A DNA stretch of 64,000 nucleotides from CAZCTC01 sp964501335 (GCA_964501335.1 CAZCTC010000015.1:72193-136192); one strand, 5' to 3'. Numbered from the stretch's first letter, positions 18,384 through 27,128 are shown. Notes: generated by a model not told the origin, from the letters alone. Numbers and translations are program-made.

Positions 18384-18420
18384 AAAATTCGCGCTCCGCC
18401 AAAGGCGGAGCGCGAATTTT
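18384..18420. terminator. Bidirectional terminator split by a repeat element
   Basis: AAAATTCGCGCTCCGCC, loop AAA, then the perfect complement and a T-run. It serves the convergent VanW (+) and 18437 (-) genes. The outer arms CATCGATAAAAAATTC (18172-18187) and GAATTTTTTATCGATG (18414-18429) are exact complements now separated by the inserted element. Confidence 0.85.
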
Positions 18421-18436
18421 TTATCGATGAAATTAT

Positions 18437-19477
18437 TTATTGCTTGACCCAGGCGCGCAGCTCGATGCTGACTTTTTGGAAGAAGCTGTTCGGGGGCAGG
18501 TTGCCCTGAGCATATTCAGCTGTTTTGACATAGGCCCGGATGCGCAGGGCTGTGGTTTCCAACACGATTTCCGTTCCGGGTTGAACCTTGACCACATCGC
18601 CTTTGGGGGCCAGTTTGCTGTGCATATTGGGATCGACGAAGGCATATTCGCTGGCCAGTACGGTCGTTACCGTGCGGATATCGCTCTTGTCGAAAAGCCA
18701 GACTTCGAAGGCGGTGATTTTCTTGGGGTCGCCGATGCCGATCGATTCGGAAACGCCGACGCCGCACTCGCCCAGGAAGTCGGGGCCTACTTCAATGCTG
18801 AAGGAGGGGTCAAAATAGTCATCGCCTAAAACATAAGAGGCGGTGAAAGCCGTTACTGGAGGGGTAGTCTCACCGGCAGCACGCATTTCCTCGGTCGGTT
18901 CGGCATCGATCACCGGAACGCCATAGGCCTCAGAGGCGGCCGATTTGGTGCCGGTGCGGCGGCCCATGAGGCGGGTCACCAGGAAGAAAATTCCGGCAAC
19001 GGCGGCTAAGATGAGCAAGCCCAATCCACAGAGAGGGAGGATATTGGATGTGGGGACCGGTTCCGGTGCTGCAACGAGAGCCAGGACCGTTTGTGAATCT
19101 TGCTGGAAGAGAACCGTGCGCATCTGGGTCAGTTCCTGTTGCCGGGTAGGATCCGCGTTGACGATTGCGGCCTCGATATCTTTATAGAGCTGGCTGGGAT
19201 TTTTGATCCAGGGGTTGCCGGAGGGCATATCCAGGCCCAGCAGATTCTGGGCGGTTGCCAGATCTCCGTTGGTTTGGGCGTAGCGATCGGCTACCATATA
19301 CAGGTATTGTTCCTGGAAATCGCTACGGAGATAGGCGGGAGATTGATTGGTGATTTCCAGAGGGGCGATCATCCAACCAATAATCAGGCCAAGGGCCAAA
19401 CCCGCAACAATGCCAACGCCGAGGGTCAATTTAATTTTATGTTTTTCTACGAAAAAGAGAATACTGGCTAAATTCAT
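18437..19477 (-). CDS. Two-TM membrane protein of unknown function
   Basis: A protein of 346 residues starting at MNLASILFFVEKHKIK (ATG at 19477, AAGGGGG upstream). An N-terminal helix (LTLGVGIVAGLALGLIIGWMIAP) is followed by a Gln-rich extracytoplasmic region with an ATAQNLLGLD segment, then a second helix (ILPLCGLGLLILAAVAGIFFLV). A cytoplasmic domain of about 180 residues ends in ELRAWVKQ. I recognise no enzyme motif; the alternating beta pattern of the tail suggests a compact beta-rich domain. The open frame continues upstream to 19759, but that extension translates the repeat array and has no ribosome site, so it is excluded. It is divergent from the O-antigen-ligase-like gene. Confidence 0.7.
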   Translation of the reverse strand: MNLASILFFVEKHKIKLTLGVGIVAGLALGLIIGWMIAPLEITNQSPAYLRSDFQEQYLYMVADRYAQTNGDLATAQNLLGLDMPSGNPWIKNPSQLYKDIEAAIVNADPTRQQELTQMRTVLFQQDSQTVLALVAAPEPVPTSNILPLCGLGLLILAAVAGIFFLVTRLMGRRTGTKSAASEAYGVPVIDAEPTEEMRAAGETTPPVTAFTASYVLGDDYFDPSFSIEVGPDFLGECGVGVSESIGIGDPKKITAFEVWLFDKSDIRTVTTVLASEYAFVDPNMHSKLAPKGDVVKVQPGTEIVLETTALRIRAYVKTAEYAQGNLPPNSFFQKVSIELRAWVKQ

Positions 19478-20000
19478 TTGCAACCCCCTTGCCGATGGTG
19501 AGGTACGTACATCCACACCAAAGGGTACCACAACTTTCTGCTCTTTGCAAGTCGGGCACATTTTTATAGTTTTTTTCCAACCTGTGCGGTTAACGTCCCG
19601 CAAACGATTTTCGTTCGGCTTGATGCGACGCGCTGGAGGGGGGAGGATATTTTTTTGTTGTGTTTTCGCGGGCTTCAGAAAGCCCGCGAAAACATAGGCT
19701 TTTTCCCAGACAAATTGCCCGGGCCGACGTTGTGTGGTCAGCGTTTTAGTGCCCCGCAAAAGGCTTTCGTGCGGCTTGATGCGACGCGCTGGAGGGGGGA
19801 GGATATTTTTTGTTATGTTTTCGCGGGCTTCAGAAAGCCCGCGAAAACATAGGCTTTTTCCCAGACAAATTGCCCGGGCCGACGTTGTGTGGTCAGCGTT
19901 TTAGTGCCCCGCAAAAGGCTTTCGTGCGGCTTGATGCGACGCGCTGGAGGGGGGAGGATATTTTTTGTCAGGCTTTTTTCCAGACTAACCACCCGGGCGG
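19478..20000. repeat. Gene-free spacer with tandem array of the MITE-like repeat (copies 2-4)
   Basis: The array begins with ACCTGTGCGG at 19580. A unit of about 155 bp (19655-19809) is repeated almost exactly at 19810-19964, and a third, partial unit (to about 20000) lacks the hairpin. Hairpins TGTTTTCGCGGGCTT...AAGCCCGCGAAAACA sit at 19661-19694 and 19816-19849. All units are in inverted orientation relative to copy 1. The array lies between divergent genes, so it is not simply a terminator. Confidence 0.85.
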
Positions 20001-20030
20001 GTTTTTGGGTGCGGTTTTTGTCAAAGCGGG

Positions 20031-20036
20031 TATAAT
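20031..20036 (+). promoter_or_regulatory. Possible -10 box
   Basis: TATAAT lies 16 nt before the start at 20053, directly after the repeat array. No convincing -35 is seen, so this is weak. Confidence 0.3.
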
Positions 20037-20052
20037 CCTCTGCGGAGGCGTT

Positions 20053-21528
20053 ATGGGTATCAATCTAGAGGTTATTCGGGAATTCTGGATCAGGCAGCCC
20101 CGCTGGTTGCTATGGTTGGCTGTTTTGCTGGCCGTGGGCGGCGGCGGATTGGGGTTGGGCTGGCTGGTGGTGAAGGTCGGTCCTATTCCTGTGGCGGCTT
20201 TGATCCTCGGTATGGGCTATCTGGTCTGGACTCTTTACGATTTGGAGATTGCCTATTGGGGGGTGGTAGGCGTGGTGATGCTCCTGCCGTTTGCCTCCTT
20301 GCCGATCCAGATCGGTTTCAAGCCGACTTTCCTGGATGGGGCTTTAGGGATGCTCTTTGCGGCCTGGCTGGCTCCGATCGCTTTGAATCGGGAGCAACGG
20401 TGGGTTTTGACCCCGCTGGGGGGGCCGGTGCTGGTCTTTTTGTTTCTGGCGATCGGCTCTTTTGTGGCCGGCCTTTCGCATTCGGCGGTGACTTCCTATA
20501 TTCTGCGGCACTTTGCCGAAGTTCTGCTCAGTATTGCGCTTTTCTTCCTCATTGTGAACACGGTGCAGGAGGTGGGGCGGTTGGAGCGGCTTTTGCGGAT
20601 GGTAATTTTGGGGGCGGCGGCTGCGGCCGGGATTGGAATCGTGCTTTATTTTCTGCCCGACGAGTTGACCATCCGGATTCTTTCGGTTCTGGGGCGATTC
20701 GGCTATCCGACCGGCGATGCGGTGTTGCGTTTCATTATGGACGATCCGGCGCAGATGCAGCGGGCAACTTCGACTTCGATCGATCCCAATGTGCTGGGGA
20801 GTTTGCTCAATGTGACGGCCGTTATTGCCGTGGTGCAGTGGTTTTCAGAGAAGCCGGTGCTGCCGCGCTGGATACTTGGACCGGCGACGCTGGTGATCGG
20901 CCTCTGTTTGGGGTTGACGATTTCCCGGGGATCGTTCCTGGGGATGGGGATGGCGGTGGCGGCCGTCGGCGTGTTGCGATATCGAAAGCTGTTGCCGTTG
21001 CTGGCGGTAGGAGGAATTCTCTTTTTGGTGTTGCCCTGGACTCAGGACTATGTGGCCCATTTTATTGCCGGCGCGCAGGGACAGGATCTTTCCATGCAAA
21101 TGCGCTTCGGCGAATACAAAGATGCCTTAATTCTGATCAGCCGTTATCCCATTTTGGGGGTGGGTTTTTCAGGGGCTCCCGATATCGATACCTATATCGG
21201 GGTTTCTAATTTATATCTGTTGATTGCCGAAGAGATGGGTCTGGTGGGGCTGGCTTCCTTCCTTACCGTCCTGGGGGTGCTTTTCTGGCGCTGGTGGACC
21301 CGGCGGGAAGTGGCCCGGACGATGACGCGGTTGGAGGCGATCTGGTATGGGTTGCATATGGCCATTCTCGGCGGGTTGATCGGAGGGGTGATGGATCATT
21401 ACTTCTTCAGTCTGGATTTCCACAATTCGGTGACGATTTTCTGGATGTTGATCGGATTGGCGACGGCAGCGACTCAGTTGATCGATGTCGAAGCGAAGCA
21501 GGCGGAAGATCATGGTGCGGTGGCTTAA
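20053..21528 (+). CDS. O-antigen ligase / polymerase-like polytopic membrane protein
   Basis: A protein of 491 residues with about 10-12 hydrophobic helices and the layout of the Wzy_C/O-antigen ligase family: short loops in the first half, then a large extracytoplasmic loop (about residues 315-395) with GQDLSMQMRFGEYKDALILI and YPILGVGFSG, the R.......W/A.....P..G.G pattern typical of these enzymes. Members join or polymerise lipid-linked glycans, so this is probably a surface polysaccharide ligase or polymerase; substrate unknown. ATG at 20053 with GGAGG just upstream; the longer frame back to 19810 reads through repeats and is rejected. Its 3' end overlaps the next gene by 17 nt. Confidence 0.8.
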   Translation: MGINLEVIREFWIRQPRWLLWLAVLLAVGGGGLGLGWLVVKVGPIPVAALILGMGYLVWTLYDLEIAYWGVVGVVMLLPFASLPIQIGFKPTFLDGALGMLFAAWLAPIALNREQRWVLTPLGGPVLVFLFLAIGSFVAGLSHSAVTSYILRHFAEVLLSIALFFLIVNTVQEVGRLERLLRMVILGAAAAAGIGIVLYFLPDELTIRILSVLGRFGYPTGDAVLRFIMDDPAQMQRATSTSIDPNVLGSLLNVTAVIAVVQWFSEKPVLPRWILGPATLVIGLCLGLTISRGSFLGMGMAVAAVGVLRYRKLLPLLAVGGILFLVLPWTQDYVAHFIAGAQGQDLSMQMRFGEYKDALILISRYPILGVGFSGAPDIDTYIGVSNLYLLIAEEMGLVGLASFLTVLGVLFWRWWTRREVARTMTRLEAIWYGLHMAILGGLIGGVMDHYFFSLDFHNSVTIFWMLIGLATAATQLIDVEAKQAEDHGAVA

Positions 21529-22525
21529 ATGGTTATGGCTAGGGGTGGCGGTCGGATTGTTGATCGGTTGCGCCGGCCCTGCGGTTGAATTACCCGCCGG
21601 GGAGCTCTATTTTCTACGGCGGGGCGATATGGACTGGACGTTGGTAGCGATGGCTTCCGACGGGACCGAGACGGTGGTGCGGGCGGGGATCGACGATTAT
21701 GCCCTGGGGCCCCGGCTGGCCGTGGTGTTGAACGATGAAACGACGGTGGCTTTTGGGGATGGGGACCGATTGGAGACGCTTGCAACCTGTGCATCGCCCT
21801 GTCGGACGCTTTCCTGGTCGCCGGATGGTCGATGGCTTCTATGGACGGAAGGGGGCGGCACACAGGCCGATCTTTATGTGAGGGAACACCTTACAGGGCA
21901 GATTCAGGCCGCAGGCAGGGTCTGGAGTGTGCCGGTCTGGTCTCCTGAGGGAGGCCGGATCGCCTATACGGGAAAAGGTGGTCTGATCGTCCTGGATGTG
22001 GAGCAGGGGACAACCGCGACGGTTGCGCTGGAATTCCAGGGGCCGCCGGCCTGGAATCCCGACGGGCAAAATCTGGCGCTGGTGTTAGATAACGGTTCCG
22101 TGGTGCAGGTCCAGCCGGGACAGACCTTTCCTGTGCCGCTGGCGCTGCCGGATGGGCGTTCGCTTATCGATGAAGTAGCCTGGAATCCTTCCGGCGCTGA
22201 GCTGGCGGTGTTGCGGGTACGTTATACCCCACCAGCTGAGGATGAAGATTCGGCAGGTGTGCATGAAGAGATCGGGGCCGAGACTTTAGGGGCTCAGCCC
22301 TGGTTGTTGTCGGTGGCCGACGGGCAGTGGCGGGCTTTGCCGGGAGATCCGGCGGCGGTTTTTGCCCATCTGGCCTGGGCCCCCGATGGAAAACGGCTGG
22401 CGATGGTGCGGATGCCGATCGGGACTGTCGATCCGGAGCCGGAAATCTGGATTGTGGATGTGTCGCAGGGGAGTGTGGTGAAGAAGATCCCGGGAGCCGT
22501 GACACCCTTCTGGGGAGTAAAATAA
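21512..22525 (+). CDS. Lipoprotein with TolB/WD40-like beta-propeller repeats
   Basis: A protein of 337 residues. A lipoprotein signal peptide ends in a lipobox (LLIGC), so it is predicted to be lipid-anchored outside the membrane. The body has repeated SPDGRWLLW, SPEGGRIAYTG, NPDGQNLALVL, NPSGAELAVLR and APDGKRLAMVR motifs, the blade signature of TolB/PD40-type propellers. The start ATG at 21512 lies within the upstream gene with a GCGGAAG site. Co-expression with the ligase-like gene is likely. No catalytic residues are evident; a binding or scaffolding role is inferred. Confidence 0.8.
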   Translation: MVRWLKWLWLGVAVGLLIGCAGPAVELPAGELYFLRRGDMDWTLVAMASDGTETVVRAGIDDYALGPRLAVVLNDETTVAFGDGDRLETLATCASPCRTLSWSPDGRWLLWTEGGGTQADLYVREHLTGQIQAAGRVWSVPVWSPEGGRIAYTGKGGLIVLDVEQGTTATVALEFQGPPAWNPDGQNLALVLDNGSVVQVQPGQTFPVPLALPDGRSLIDEVAWNPSGAELAVLRVRYTPPAEDEDSAGVHEEIGAETLGAQPWLLSVADGQWRALPGDPAAVFAHLAWAPDGKRLAMVRMPIGTVDPEPEIWIVDVSQGSVVKKIPGAVTPFWGVK

Positions 22526-22536
22526 AAAGCGTTCCC

Positions 22537-22564
22537 TTGCCCTTTCAGTAGGTTTAGGTATACT
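22537..22564 (+). promoter_or_regulatory. Promoter of dnaN
   Basis: TTGCCC (22537-22542), 16-nt spacer, TATACT (22559-22564), 34 nt before the ATG. Confidence 0.5.
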
Positions 22565-22598
22565 TGGTATACGATCCGACCTTTTCAGGAGGCCCTCA

Positions 22599-23714
22599 AT
22601 GAGACTCTCTTGCCTGCAGGAAAACCTTTCCAAAGGACTCAGCCTGGTGGGGCGGGCCGTCCCTTCTCGCACGGTGATGCCGGTGCTGACAAATGTGCTG
22701 TTAGCGACCGATCATGGGCAGCTGAAGTTGGCGGCCATGAATATGGAATTGAGCATTGTACATTGGGTTGGCGCGCGGGTGGAGTTGGAGGGGGCGTTGA
22801 CGGTGCCGGCGCGGAATTTTATCGATCTGGTGAATTCACTTCCCCCCGATCAGGTCAATCTGGATATGGATGCGGCGACGCTGTCGCTGGCTCTGCGCTG
22901 CGGTTCGGTCCGGGCGGTTTTCCGCGGGATTGCAGCGGAAGAGTTCCCGGCGATTCCTAATCCAGGGGAAGGGGATGGGGTTTCGGTCGAGGCGGGCGAT
23001 TTGCGCCGGGGGTTGAGTCTGGTGACTTTCGCTTCGGCCAGCGATGAAAGCAACCGGGTGTTGACCGGGGTGCTGGCGGAGTTCGACGGTGACTATTTGA
23101 CGATGGCGGCGGCGGACGGTTACCGACTGGCTGTCTGTAAGACGCCGTTGATCCATCCGGTAACGCATCCTTTCAGCGTGATTATCCCTTCGCGGGCCCT
23201 GGCTGAGCTGGCCCGGATTCTTTCAGGATCGGAAGAGCCGGTGACGGTGGCGACCAGCTGGACGCACAATCAGACGCTTTTCCGGTTGAAAGAAACGGTT
23301 TTGAATACGCAGCTGATCGACGGGAATTTCCCGGACATTCGCCGGATTATTCCTGCTGAGAGCAAGACGGTGGTTACCATTGGGCGTGAGGAATGGTTGC
23401 AGGCCTGTAAGCGGGCGGCGATCTTTGCCCGTGACGGCTCCAACATCGTTAAACTGAGCGTTTCAAGCGAGGAGATGACGGTTTCGGCGGCTTCGGCGGA
23501 ATACGGCGAAGGGGCCACGAGTCTTTCGGTCAGTGTTACCGGCAACCCGTTGGAGATCGCCTTTAATGTGCGCTTCCTGATCGATGTGCTTTCGGCGTTG
23601 GATGTGCCTCAGGTGACGCTGGGGATGAATGAACCGAACCGGCCCGGTTTGATTCGTGCGGTTGGCGATGATGCTTTCACGTACGTTGTTATGCCTATGC
23701 ATCTTGGTCGGTAA
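22599..23714 (+). CDS. dnaN: DNA polymerase III beta sliding clamp
   Basis: A protein of 371 residues, the normal length for the ring-forming processivity clamp. Three repeated clamp folds are recognisable. Landmarks are the MRLSCLQENLSKGLSLVGRA start, SRTVMPVLTNVLL, ADGYRLAV in domain 2, LIDGNFPDIRRIIP, and the C-terminal YVVMPMHLGR strand that normally reads Y.VMP.R. The ATG follows CAGGAGG. The gene stands alone: dnaA, recF and gyrB, its usual neighbours near the origin, are absent here. A hairpin follows 30 nt after the stop. Confidence 0.96.
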   Translation: MRLSCLQENLSKGLSLVGRAVPSRTVMPVLTNVLLATDHGQLKLAAMNMELSIVHWVGARVELEGALTVPARNFIDLVNSLPPDQVNLDMDAATLSLALRCGSVRAVFRGIAAEEFPAIPNPGEGDGVSVEAGDLRRGLSLVTFASASDESNRVLTGVLAEFDGDYLTMAAADGYRLAVCKTPLIHPVTHPFSVIIPSRALAELARILSGSEEPVTVATSWTHNQTLFRLKETVLNTQLIDGNFPDIRRIIPAESKTVVTIGREEWLQACKRAAIFARDGSNIVKLSVSSEEMTVSAASAEYGEGATSLSVSVTGNPLEIAFNVRFLIDVLSALDVPQVTLGMNEPNRPGLIRAVGDDAFTYVVMPMHLGR

Positions 23715-23744
23715 TTTTTACGTTTTGCGATAAGTCTGGCTTGC

Positions 23745-23780
23745 GATCCTCCCCTGTCGTCTTGACGTCAGGGGAGGATT
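23745..23780. terminator. Hairpin between dnaN and the LonB-like gene
   Basis: GATCCTCCCCTG and CAGGGGAGGATT (one mismatch at the base) form the stem. The 3' arm is close to the next gene's ribosome site, so it could end dnaN transcription or mask translation of the protease. Confidence 0.55.
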
Positions 23781-23792
23781 TGGAGTCTAAGG

Positions 23793-26306
23793 ATGCTTAC
23801 AAGGATGAAAAAGAATTCTACGTTGTTCGAACTGTCTGAGGATATGCTGCGCCGGAGGAGTGATCCGGAGTTGTTGGGCTTTCAATCTACCGAGGAACTG
23901 CCGTTCAGCGATGCTGTGATTGGTCAGGAGCGGGCGCTGGAGGCTTTACATTTTGGGCTGGATATTCATGGGCCCGGGTTTAATCTGTTTGTGATGGGGC
24001 CTCCAGGGTCGGGCCGGCGTTCGATTCTGTCGCGGTTGGTAGAAGAGCATGCGATCCAGAATGCGGTGCCTGATGATTGGGTTTATGTCAATAATTTCTT
24101 GCAGCCCGGCCGGCCTCGCGCCATCAATCTGCCTCCCGGGATGGGGCTACAGTTCCGCGAGGATATGGAACGGTTCAATGGAGAGCTGGTCAAGCGCATT
24201 CCGCGGGCCTTTGAGACCGATCAATATGCCGATGCGCGGGATCAACGGGAGCAGGAGCTGCGGGCTTTGCAGCAGCGGGAAATTTCCGTGGTGGATCGCG
24301 CCTGCCAGGAGCAGGGTTTTGCGCTGGTGCGTTCTCCTTCGGGGATTTACATCGCTCCGGTGCGTGAGGGGGAGGTTTTGACGCCCGAAGATTTCAGCCA
24401 GCTGCCGCAGGATGAGCGCGAGCGGTTGGATGAGATTTTTTCTACCCTTCAAGATCAGCTGGATACGGCGTTGCGCCGCATTCGGGAGCATGAGCGGGTG
24501 ATCCAGGAAGCGATCGAGAGTCTGGATCAGGAAGTGGCCGATTTTACCATTCAGCCGCTCATTGCCGAATTGAAGGAAAAGTACATGGCGCAGTCGGAGG
24601 CGTTGGAATATCTGGAGGAGATGCGCAAGGATATCATCCTCCATGTGGGCGATTTCCGGGGGGAGGGCGAGATGCCGCCGGAAGAAGACGGGCCGGGATC
24701 GTTGCTGGATGTCCCGCCGTCGCTGCGGTATCGGGTGAATCTGTTGGTGGATCACAGCCAGACGCGAGGGGCACCGGTCGTGGTGGAAGACAATCCCACT
24801 TACGATAACCTGATCGGGCGGATCGAGTATGATGTGCGGTATGGTTCTACGGTCACCGACTACACTTTGATCCGGTCGGGCGCGCTACATCGGGCCAACG
24901 GCGGTTATCTGATCTTGCGGGCGGAGACGCTGTTTGAGGCTCCGTATGCCTGGGCTGGCCTGAAGCGGGCTTTGGGCAGCGGCATGGTGCGCATTGAGCG
25001 CCCCGATTCGCAGCAGCTGGTCAGCACGATCACGCCGGAACCGGAACCGATTCCTTTACGGTTGAAGGTGATTTTGCTGGGTTCTCCGTTGACCTATTAC
25101 ACGATTTACGGTTATGACGACGATTTTGCCGAGCTTTTCAAAGTGCGCGGCGATTTCGAAGTGGATATGGTGCGGACATTGGAAACGGAGCAGCTCTATG
25201 CCCGGTTCATCCGGGCGACTTGTGAACGGGAAAAGTTGTTGCATTTTTCCGTTGAAGCGGTTGCTCAGGTGGTGGAGTTCGGTTCGCGGTTTGTGGAAGA
25301 TCGCAACCGGTTGAGTACCTGCTTTGGGGCGATTACCGATCTGCTGCGGGAATCTTCTTACTGGGCGGTCCGTTCGGCCCATAGTGTGGTGCAGGCCGGC
25401 GATGTCAAGAAAGCGTTGATGCAGCGGGTCAAGCGAGCCAGTCAGGATGCGGAGGATGTCTTACGTTCGATTCTGGAAGGCGTGCTGATTGTTGAGACTA
25501 CGGGGACGGCTATCGGGCAGATTAACGGCCTGACGGTTATTCAGACCGGTGAATATGATTATGGTTTGCCGGCGCGGATTACCGCGCGGGCTTATGCCGG
25601 GCGTGGCGATGTGGTGGATATTCAGCGAGAGATCCATTTGAGCGGGCCGATTCACGGCAAAGGGGTTTTAATCATGTTGGGCTATCTGGGAGGGCAATAT
25701 TGCCTTACCCGGCCGCTTTCGATGGAAGCCAGCATCAGTTTTGAACAGGTCTACAGTGAGATCGAGGGCGACAGCGCTTCGGCGGCAGAGCTATTCTCGT
25801 TACTATCGGCTGCCGGCAGCATTCCGGTGCGGCAGGATCTGGCCGTGACGGGGGCCGTGGATCAAATGGGAACGGTGCTGGCGGTCGGCGGGGTGAATGA
25901 AAAGATCGAAGGGTTCTTTGAACTTTGCCGCGCCCGGGGATTGACCGGGACGCAGGGGGTGTTGATTCCCAGTACCAATTTGCAGTCGTTGATGGTCAAT
26001 GAGGACGTGCTCGAAGCTGTGCGTGACGGGCTGTTCCATATCTATGCCATGCGGACGATTGACGATGGATTGGCATTGTTGAGCGGGATGGCGGTGGAAG
26101 GGCGGCGGGAGGGTTCTTTCCCGCCGGATACGTTCCATGCCCGGGTGGAAGCCCGATTGGAGGAGCTGAATCGTCTGGTCCATGGGGATGATGACGATGA
26201 TGCGTCGGACGATGCGGAAGAAGAACGGGCGGAGGAGGATCAACTGGATCCCAAGCGGCGGCGCTCGTTGGGGGCTCACGCCTGGCGAAAACGACACGGA
26301 AAATAA
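23793..26306 (+). CDS. LonB-like ATP-dependent protease (AAA+ / S16)
   Basis: A protein of 837 residues of the COG1067 type, distinct from the classical LonA encoded at 37551-40037. The N-terminal half has a Walker A-like GPPGSGRRSIL with Arg where Lys is usual, then a long coiled-coil-like insert (about residues 140-280). The second ATPase half includes GALHRANGGYLILRAE. The C-terminal protease domain has the Ser in EGDSASAAEL and the Lys in GGVNEKIEGF, the Ser-Lys dyad of Lon. The tail is acidic then basic (DDDDDASDD...RKRHGK). ATG at 23793 follows GGAG at a good distance. A bidirectional terminator follows. Confidence 0.88.
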   Translation: MLTRMKKNSTLFELSEDMLRRRSDPELLGFQSTEELPFSDAVIGQERALEALHFGLDIHGPGFNLFVMGPPGSGRRSILSRLVEEHAIQNAVPDDWVYVNNFLQPGRPRAINLPPGMGLQFREDMERFNGELVKRIPRAFETDQYADARDQREQELRALQQREISVVDRACQEQGFALVRSPSGIYIAPVREGEVLTPEDFSQLPQDERERLDEIFSTLQDQLDTALRRIREHERVIQEAIESLDQEVADFTIQPLIAELKEKYMAQSEALEYLEEMRKDIILHVGDFRGEGEMPPEEDGPGSLLDVPPSLRYRVNLLVDHSQTRGAPVVVEDNPTYDNLIGRIEYDVRYGSTVTDYTLIRSGALHRANGGYLILRAETLFEAPYAWAGLKRALGSGMVRIERPDSQQLVSTITPEPEPIPLRLKVILLGSPLTYYTIYGYDDDFAELFKVRGDFEVDMVRTLETEQLYARFIRATCEREKLLHFSVEAVAQVVEFGSRFVEDRNRLSTCFGAITDLLRESSYWAVRSAHSVVQAGDVKKALMQRVKRASQDAEDVLRSILEGVLIVETTGTAIGQINGLTVIQTGEYDYGLPARITARAYAGRGDVVDIQREIHLSGPIHGKGVLIMLGYLGGQYCLTRPLSMEASISFEQVYSEIEGDSASAAELFSLLSAAGSIPVRQDLAVTGAVDQMGTVLAVGGVNEKIEGFFELCRARGLTGTQGVLIPSTNLQSLMVNEDVLEAVRDGLFHIYAMRTIDDGLALLSGMAVEGRREGSFPPDTFHARVEARLEELNRLVHGDDDDDASDDAEEERAEEDQLDPKRRRSLGAHAWRKRHGK

Positions 26307-26320
26307 ATATTTTCTTCAAT

Positions 26321-26359
26321 AAAAAACAGTTCGCGGCCGAAGGCCGCGAACTGTTTTTT
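26321..26359. terminator. Bidirectional terminator
   Basis: AAAAAACAGTTCGCGGCC, loop GAA, and its complement followed by T6, between two convergent genes. Confidence 0.9.
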
Positions 26360-26398
26360 ATTTATTTAACTTATTGAATGAATCATGGGCGTAAGCTT

Positions 26399-26830
26399 TT
26401 ACTCGATGCCGCCTTTGATTTCCATACCTTTCATGGTATAGTAGAGGGCGAGTGATTCTCCCATCCCATTGACAATACGTAACTCAATCTGGCCCATAAT
26501 TTCTACAAAAAGCAGCCCTTCTTCATCCCGGGGGCACAACACACCCAATTCCGGTTTTCGTTTGCTGGCATCAACCGCCCATTCGCCGTTAAAGCGGCGT
26601 CGAAAAGTTTCACCCAAAAAGGCCGCCCATACGGTAATTATTTCACTGGAAGGCGTTTGCATCTGGCGCAGATGGCGGTCAATCCATTCATCCAGGAGCT
26701 GAATTCCGATAGCGTTATATCCCACTTCCGTTTCTGAGAAGCGGCTCAAACTGATCCGCGCGCGTTCAGCCAGCTCGGTTAATTGATTGGCCTGCGCTTT
26801 GGGGAGAAATTGGACCGGGAGATTGGGCAT
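26399..26830 (-). CDS. Hypothetical protein, 143 residues
   Basis: The start MPNLPVQFLPKAQANQLTELAERA (ATG at 26830, GAGGTAG upstream) is preferred; an upstream ATG near 26888 lies within the promoter. The product is soluble, with a helical N-terminal half and a beta-rich C-terminal half (ELGVLCPRDEEGLLFVEIMGQIELRIVNGMG). I do not recognise the family. The gene is monocistronic, with a good promoter and its own terminator, so it is very likely a real gene. Confidence 0.7.
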   Translation of the reverse strand: MPNLPVQFLPKAQANQLTELAERARISLSRFSETEVGYNAIGIQLLDEWIDRHLRQMQTPSSEIITVWAAFLGETFRRRFNGEWAVDASKRKPELGVLCPRDEEGLLFVEIMGQIELRIVNGMGESLALYYTMKGMEIKGGIE

Positions 26831-26861
26831 ACCGGCTACCTCGTTGTCAAAGGTTGGTTTT

Positions 26862-26890
26862 AGTATAACATAGTTACATCTAAGTGGCAA
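26862..26890 (-). promoter_or_regulatory. Sigma-70-type promoter of the 143-residue hypothetical gene
   Basis: On the minus strand: TTGCCA (26890-26885), exactly 17 nt, TATACT (26867-26862), then 31 nt to the ATG. It is the best-formed promoter in the window. Confidence 0.7.
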
Positions 26891-27046
26891 ATGAGGTGGG
26901 TGGGGTAAATTTTTTTTAGTTACGTCTGTTTAAGGCTGTGGTAAAGAGCTTCATTTGCTTTTTATGGAGCTCCGGGTAAAATACCGCCCTTATCATGTGA
27001 TGTTTGGAACTTCTTCTTTAATTGGTGAGATGTAAGCGATCGATTC

Positions 27047-27128
27047 GGGGTAAACCGCTTCGGCGAAGCGGATAATCCTAAATCACCTAAGGAGGTGAGG
27101 CTGGAGACTGTGGCTGGCGGTACAACCC
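27047..27128 (+). promoter_or_regulatory. Structured 5' leader, possible cis-regulatory RNA
   Basis: In the 344-nt spacer between divergent genes, a GGGT/ACCC pairing (27048-27051 with 27125-27128) encloses a 7-bp hairpin CCGCTTC-GGC-GAAGCGG (27055-27071) and a 5-bp hairpin CACCT-AAGG-AGGTG (27084-27097). This gives a three-way-junction outline 46 nt before the lipoprotein ATG. I could not match it to a riboswitch class. The rest of the spacer shows nothing else clear. Confidence 0.4.

Noticed and set aside
19478..19759. N-terminal extension of the two-TM protein gene, and plus-strand frames at 19655 and 19810
   Set aside because: They translate the tandem repeat array; the real starts at 19477 and 20053 have ribosome sites.
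19580..20000. CRISPR array
   Set aside because: The units are about 155 bp, adjacent without unique spacers, and no cas genes are present.
27040..27128. Cyclic-di-GMP (GEMM) or ydaO-type riboswitch
   Set aside because: The stem outline is suggestive, but the conserved junction nucleotides of those classes are not matched.
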